DNA of 64,000 bases from Galeopsis tetrahit (lineage: Eukaryota > Streptophyta > Magnoliopsida > Lamiales > Lamiaceae), in assembly GCA_963675135.1 (NCBI GenBank), contig OY776127.1, positions 87,777,182 through 87,841,181 of the forward strand. The letters run 5' to 3'. Shown here piece by piece: positions 59,281-64,000 of this stretch. The stretch's first letter is position 1. Each line of letters begins with the position of its first letter. The position numbers and the translations under genes were made by a program. Below the pieces are notes generated by a model. The model was given only the letters and a program-made list of their open reading frames with translations. It was not told the origin of the DNA and made no database searches.

Positions 59281-59657
59281 TACACAAAATATCATTAATT
59301 TTACCCTTATTCCAACAATTCTCTTTACTTTATTCATATAACTTTACAAAATTACCCTTCAACACCCCACTCATTACACTTTTTTCTTAATAAAAAGTGT
59401 GTCATTTTGTGGTGCAAACATTTTCAGGACGGAGGGAGTATTATGAAAGATAAAGTTATAAGGGTAGTAAAGACTTTTCAACTTTATAAATAGTATAATA
59501 AAATTATTTTTTAGTGTAATAAAATAGTGACATTTGCTGTAATATTGTAATGTTTTAAGGGGATTGTTTAAAAGTGTTTTTAATTACAGGTAATGTGTGA
59601 TCAAGTAAGGGATACAAAAAATGACAAAATGGGTCATCAGGTACGGGACGGAGGGAG

Positions 59658-61525
59658 TATTTAGAAGAAATATTAAAATGGTGAGAAAGTTTAGAAGAAA
59701 CAGGCCATTAAATGAACAGGTGGGTAGGGCCTCCATAGGTAGCTAGATATATATTAAGTTATATGAAAATGAGGAGGATAGTTTGTACAGGTACTGAGTA
59801 ATTATTTATCAGTTTTTGGAAATTTTGGGCAGCAGATTGGCCTCTGAGATACCACCTGATCAGAGACACCTGATGAAAAGGATGAGACTAGTACTAATTA
59901 ACAATGTGGGCTCCTTCCATTCAATTCCATTAGCTACGTTAAATATACATCTTACCATCAACTAAATACGTATACGTACGTACGATACACGTATTGTTAA
60001 AAAATTTCATCTTATCTAAATGTCTGAACTAGTAAAGAGGTCGATCAATTAACTTATAACACTTCTCATAACTCGTGGACAGGTTTTTCAATGAGTGAAG
60101 CTGATTTCAGCGAAATTTGAAGTCAGTATGTGAAATGTTATGATATTATATATAAAGAAAACAAGACAATTAACTTATGGGTCTAATACACAAAAAAATT
60201 CTGATTTTTGTACTTATGGTCCTTAACCTAGTCATGTTTTAAAATGAAGTATGAGCTATATGACTAAAATATACTATATATTAAAATGGAGTTTCGTTCC
60301 ATATACGAGTCTATCTTATACAAGATTCGAAATATTTAGGTTTGCGTATTTCTCTTATTTTGTTAAGTTGGGATAATTATTTTGTAACTGTCTCGTATTT
60401 CTCTTAACATCTTGTAACTTTTGAGTACCTCTAGTACTTCGATAATGCAATTCTCCTCTTTTCCGTCCAAAAAAAGGTGAATATTTAGATAATTATAATT
60501 AACATGCGATTAATCATATTAGGGTTAGTAAGAAAACAATATTGTTATTAGTTGGATTATTATTGGATATGGCACAAGCAAATTAATTAAAACCCTCTTT
60601 TGAAAAGTTTTGAGTTAGTTTAATAGAAAAGTTAATGATGCAAAGGAAGAAAAAATAATTAATAAATAATAAAAACGGTAATATTATTGCATTTGGGCAT
60701 TAATATATTAGTATAAACTACTCCCTCCTATTCAAAATATATGTCATCCTAAGCTCATGCACACATATTAAGAAAATAATTGATTTCTCAATTTACCCTT
60801 AATCAATGCTTGTAATTCTCATTAAAAAAAAATACGTGTATGTAAATATTTATTGATCTTGAGGTTAAATTTGGAATAAATGCAATTAATTTGCATTGAA
60901 AAGTGCAAAACGACTTATATTTTGCAAAGAAAACGAAAGGTCAAAACGACTTATATTAAGAATGGGAGGGAGTATTTATTTACACTTTAATTTGTAATTT
61001 AGGAGTTTGCAGAATCATCATAAAATTAGGGTTCATTAGTTTAATTCATTCTTGATATTGTTACCGACATATCGAGTCCACAAAATGAAGACTTTTCCCA
61101 GATAGTTGGTCAACGCCATTTTCTTCATTATTTTTCTCTAAGAACCCTAATTCAACCATTTAAATATTGATTCAATTCATCGGTACCACTTTTCGTATTT
61201 CACTTCACGTTTCACCCTACTTATCATTAACACATATATTGCACCATACATGTCAACAATCCGCAACGTGGAACAACAAAATCAGAACAGGTGATTTAGA
61301 ACGATCAAATTCGACATTAATACAAATCGAACAACAAAATTAATAACTCAAATTAAAGGATGATTAACCTTGATAAAATCTAAATTAATAATACTACTTC
61401 CTCAAACTAACAATCACATACATAACATTACATAATATTTAATTATATATATTTAAGGAATAATGGAAATGGAAATAATATATTAATTAATTAATTACCA
61501 TGCACAAATAATTCAAGAGTGTGCA
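59658..61525. other. Intergenic, nothing coding
   Basis: AT-rich. A LINE-like polyadenylated tail is possible near 60400-60476. The Stowaway-like element at 60721 is listed separately. Bases 61190-61300 carry words of the TTTCAC MITE family (CGTTTCACCCTACTTATC, CAACGTGGAACAACAAAAT). The TCP 3' UTR probably lies just before 61526. Confidence 0.4.
60721..60972. mobile_element. Stowaway-like MITE
   Basis: Left end CTCCCTCCTATTCAAAATAT, right end ACTTATATTAAGAATGGGAG(GGAG), flanked by TA. Interior AT-rich. Confidence 0.75.
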
Positions 61526-62428
61526 TTAGTTGGACCGGTCATCGCCGCCGTACCCGCTCGCCTGAGCCTCCATTCCTCCGCCGTACCTAAACGCATTAAG
61601 CGCCGCAAGCATCCCCAAATGCCCCTCCCCGCCGCCGCCTCCCGCCGGAACATTCATAAAATGCGCGGTGGCAACCGGACTCCCTTTATAAATAGTACTC
61701 GGAAAATTCCACAAAGATTCGCCGCCGCCACCGCCGCCCATTACAAAACCGGACGCAGGAATAGACCCTGCACTCGTCTGCACCATATAACTCCCCATCT
61801 GGTTCAGATCCGTAACCGTTTCCGTAACCGTTTCCCGTAACTCCTGCTTCGCCCGTAACAGAAAATCCATTCCGTTATTATTGTTATGATTCTCTGACGC
61901 GGAAACTCCGACGCTGCTCTTCTCCCAGGGATTCCCTCCAGTGCTAAACCTGAATGGTACGGGCACTGAAGCCTCGAAACCCTGGGAGAAATTATTATTC
62001 CGGAAATTATTATTCCGGAATAGGGAGGGAGCTGAGAGGGTAGAACCCGAGCTCCTGACCGAAATATTAAGAGAAGTGAAATTAGCGGGGATTGTTCCGG
62101 TGCCCGTGGCGGCGATCACGGACGGCTCCGCCTGCTGGAGGAGCCACTCGATGGTTTCGCCGTCCGATTTGTGGCCCAGCTCTTTGGTGAGCTGGAAAAC
62201 TCGGGCGGCGCAAGTGGCAGGCATACGGATCCGACGGCCGCGGCCGTCGACCTTAGTGTGCCTGTCTTTAGTTGAAGTTCTCTTGAGCTGAGGTTTCTTG
62301 TTATTTAGAATAGTATGATCATGAGTAGCTTCAGGGGTATAATCGTCTCTTTTTTCCAAAAGTTGGAGAGGGAAATTAGGTTTGTGAATGAAATTATCGC
62401 CGCCACCGCTGCCGCCACCACCATCCAT
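61526..62428 (-). CDS. Class I TCP transcription factor, TCP15-like
   Basis: A single-exon frame of 300 residues starting [20 protein letters not shown]. The TCP domain is at about 49-107: basic region [20 protein letters not shown], then helix-loop-helix [12 protein letters not shown] and [20 protein letters not shown]. The short basic region and the Cys at 73 mark class I (PCF-type). [20 protein letters not shown] follows, and [20 protein letters not shown] and [11 protein letters not shown] echo Arabidopsis TCP14/TCP15. Class I TCPs bind GTGGGNCC/site II DNA as dimers in the nucleus and control cell proliferation, endoreduplication and ribosomal-protein gene expression. They recognise the site II motif present in the RPS9/GCD1 promoter of this window, though no direct link is claimed. 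Ser/Gly-rich low-complexity tail. Shadows on the + strand are ignored. The orthologue name is from memory. Confidence 0.93.
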   Translation of the reverse strand: MDGGGGSGGGDNFIHKPNFPLQLLEKRDDYTPEATHDHTILNNKKPQLKRTSTKDRHTKVDGRGRRIRMPATCAARVFQLTKELGHKSDGETIEWLLQQAEPSVIAATGTGTIPANFTSLNISVRSSGSTLSAPSLFRNNNFRNNNFSQGFEASVPVPFRFSTGGNPWEKSSVGVSASENHNNNNGMDFLLRAKQELRETVTETVTDLNQMGSYMVQTSAGSIPASGFVMGGGGGGESLWNFPSTIYKGSPVATAHFMNVPAGGGGGEGHLGMLAALNAFRYGGGMEAQASGYGGDDRSN

Positions 62429-62640
62429 GATGATAGATATATGGCCCTAGCTAGCTCATATGTGGGACTATATATCTTTTTTTGTATTAGAATTTGTTTG
62501 AAGGGTGAGAGAGATGGATTCTAAATTAAGGAGAGAGAAAAGGGAGAAAGAGAAGAGAAGAAGGAGATAAGGGAAGTGAGTGAGTGCAAACTTTAAGCAA
62601 CAAACACAATGAGTGGGAATTATATGGGTGGTGGGCTACC
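62429..62640 (-). promoter_or_regulatory. TCP gene leader and putative core promoter
   Basis: On the gene strand a CT-rich leader (TTCTCCCTTTTCTCTCTCC region, about 62530-62545) lies upstream of the ATG. A candidate TATA-like CCATATAATTCC lies near 62615. Position of transcription start is inference. Confidence 0.4.
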
Positions 62641-64000
62641 CCTAATTTACAAATTTCTTTCTTTTTTTTGCTTTTTATAAGGGTATTCATGTAATTTCAC
62701 CACCTTACTTATCAATTTTTATAAGTAGTACTCATGCACAACTAATACTGTTCAATGAGGATAACTAATACTTCATCTGTTCTGCTATAAGTTTTTCCTT
62801 TACTTTTTACACGAAGATTAAAGAATATTGTATAAAAATGTGTAGTTGAAGTAGAGAGACGTAAAAAATAGAAAATATAGAGAGAAATAATGAATTTATC
62901 ATTTCGAAAAGTTTATGTAAGTGATGGAGATGCACTTGTATCTAACATCATGCTCCCTCCATTTTTTAATAAGTGAAGTTTTAGTCTTTTTTTTCTTTTT
63001 CTTTTTTCTGTACACAATTAAATACTGTTTTAGTTTTTTTTTTTTTTTACATAGTTTATTCTAATTATGCCCAAATTTAACTTTTGAAAATTTCATTATT
63101 AGAGACCTACTTTATTAATTAAGGGTATATTTATTTATACATTTATTTTTTAATTTCAATAAATTTCACGAAAACATCACTTATTAAAAAGCGGGTGGAG
63201 TATATATAATAATTTGTGTAGAATGTTGATTTAATTTTTTTTTTTTAAATGGTATCAACATACATGAATGTGTATGAATTAAAGATGTGAGAAGAGCGCA
63301 TGTATACCTATCTAGCACTGAATATATATTGTTTGGAGTATTATTATAATAAGAATAAATTGCCAAAAACAGATATCGGTGGCATTATGCACTTAAAGTT
63401 ATGAAGAATAGTTTCCTCAAATTATTACAACTATTTCAAGAATTCAAAAGAATATCTGTAAAATAACATAGCATGTATGCGTGGTGTAAAAACTGCAAAT
63501 AAACCTAATTATTATACATCTGCAGTACTCCATAGTAGGGTCTAAATTACACCCTACAAAAAATATCACTTTTAGTCATCGAAATTTATCAATTTTGATA
63601 GAAAATAATAACTGAGTGATCAATTTTGATAGTGATTAAATGTTGGTGACCAAATCTGAAAAGAAGTAAACTTCAGTGATAAAAGTGATATTTTTCTTAC
63701 TATGTATATATATGTATTGATTAAATTTTTTGAAATTGAAATTGAAATTGAATTTGATAGTATATGTAATGTACCTTTTAATTTCTGATGAGTTCTTTTA
63801 TTGTGGATGGACAGTTTCTTGGTTCAGATTCCACGTGCATTGCTCTTTATCATTCAATCCATAAAGAGACAGTAGAGGGTCTGAAGCAACTGGATTGGGA
63901 CCCAATTTCTTAGCTCATTAATTTTTACCTGAAATTAATTAATAAATAATGCTAATAATTATATATAAATATATATATAATATCCATCAAATTTCAGGTA
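62641..64000. other. Intergenic upstream of the TCP gene, nothing coding
   Basis: Contains a degraded Stowaway-type segment (about 62768-62935) and the element at 62953. A small palindrome (AATATCACTTTTAGTCATCG / GTGATAAAAGTGATATTT) lies at about 63570-63695. The last stretch is AT-rich. Confidence 0.4.
62953..63200. mobile_element. Stowaway-like MITE
   Basis: Left end CTCCCTCCATTTTTTAATAA, right end ACTTATTAAAAAGCGGGTGG(AG); TA on the right. Arms AAGTGAAGTTTTAG / ACATCACTT. More diverged than the other copies. Confidence 0.65.

Larger units (their letters stand above)
58381..59657. mobile_element. Composite Stowaway-like element with three nested MITEs
   Basis: Outer ends CGTCCGTCCCCTACTTGATG and CATCAGGTACGGGACGGAGG(GAG) are inverted relatives. 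Inside lie: a Stowaway-like element (58461-58770), a second MITE with ends GTCCACCAAATGTAGTC / GACTACATTTGGTGGA (about 58841-59021), and a palindromic CTCGAG-family MITE (59033-59280). The words ATTATGAAAGATAAA and AAGGGTAGTAA occur on both sides of the inner elements (58774 and 59440), showing how the outer element was split. The right interior matches that of 35698-36221. Confidence 0.7.

Noticed and set aside
61619..62524. + strand open frames opposite the TCP gene
   Set aside because: Shadows of the GC-rich TCP coding region.

Overview
This window looks like nuclear DNA from a flowering plant, most likely a eudicot. The base composition is strongly AT-rich outside exons. Introns are small with GT..AG borders. 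The protein-coding genes are plant families (F-box/kelch, class I TCP, PRAF-type RCC1-FYVE, HVA22). The space between genes is packed with plant-type MITEs, including Stowaway-like elements whose ends read CTCCCTCCGT. An asterid such as a Lamiales species is plausible, but that is an impression and not shown by the sequence.

Layout. 1-13 kb: gene-poor, with nested transposon remnants. 13.3-16.9 kb: an F-box/kelch gene (+) with a long repeat-filled 5' UTR intron. 17-28 kb: gene-poor; it holds one of two related ~1 kb inverted-repeat elements. 28.8-29.3 kb: a small acidic nuclear-type protein gene (+). 29.6-36.9 kb: repeats. 37-48.3 kb: a gene-dense block with RPS9 (-) and a GCD1-like mitochondrial protein gene (+) diverging from a 256-bp shared promoter, an initiator tRNA-Met (-), and a nine-coding-exon PRAF-type PH-RCC1-FYVE-BRX gene (-). 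51.8-53.5 kb: an HVA22 gene (-) with two MITEs in its last intron. 55.4-56.5 kb: the second ~1 kb inverted-repeat element. 57-61 kb: nested Stowaway-like elements. 61.5-62.4 kb: a TCP15-like transcription factor gene (-). 62.4-64 kb: repeats.

No operon or pathway links the genes. RPS9 (cytosolic ribosome) and the GCD1-like gene (mitochondrion) share site II and telo-box motifs in their common promoter, which suggests growth-linked co-expression.

The most notable pattern is recurrent short tandem duplication (about 50-200 bp units). It repeatedly copies gene parts. In three genes it duplicates an intron-3'-end/exon-start junction, giving rows of candidate 3' splice sites upstream of the genuine one. 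In two others it duplicates terminal coding sequence into the 3' UTR. A second notable finding is a family of two diverged ~1 kb inverted-repeat elements, in opposite orientation, that share a GTCGAC-rich hairpin and GC-rich tandem cargo. A third is a palindromic 250-bp family with 9-bp target duplications. All gene models were built by eye from splice signals, reading frame and remembered family sequence; no alignment was run.
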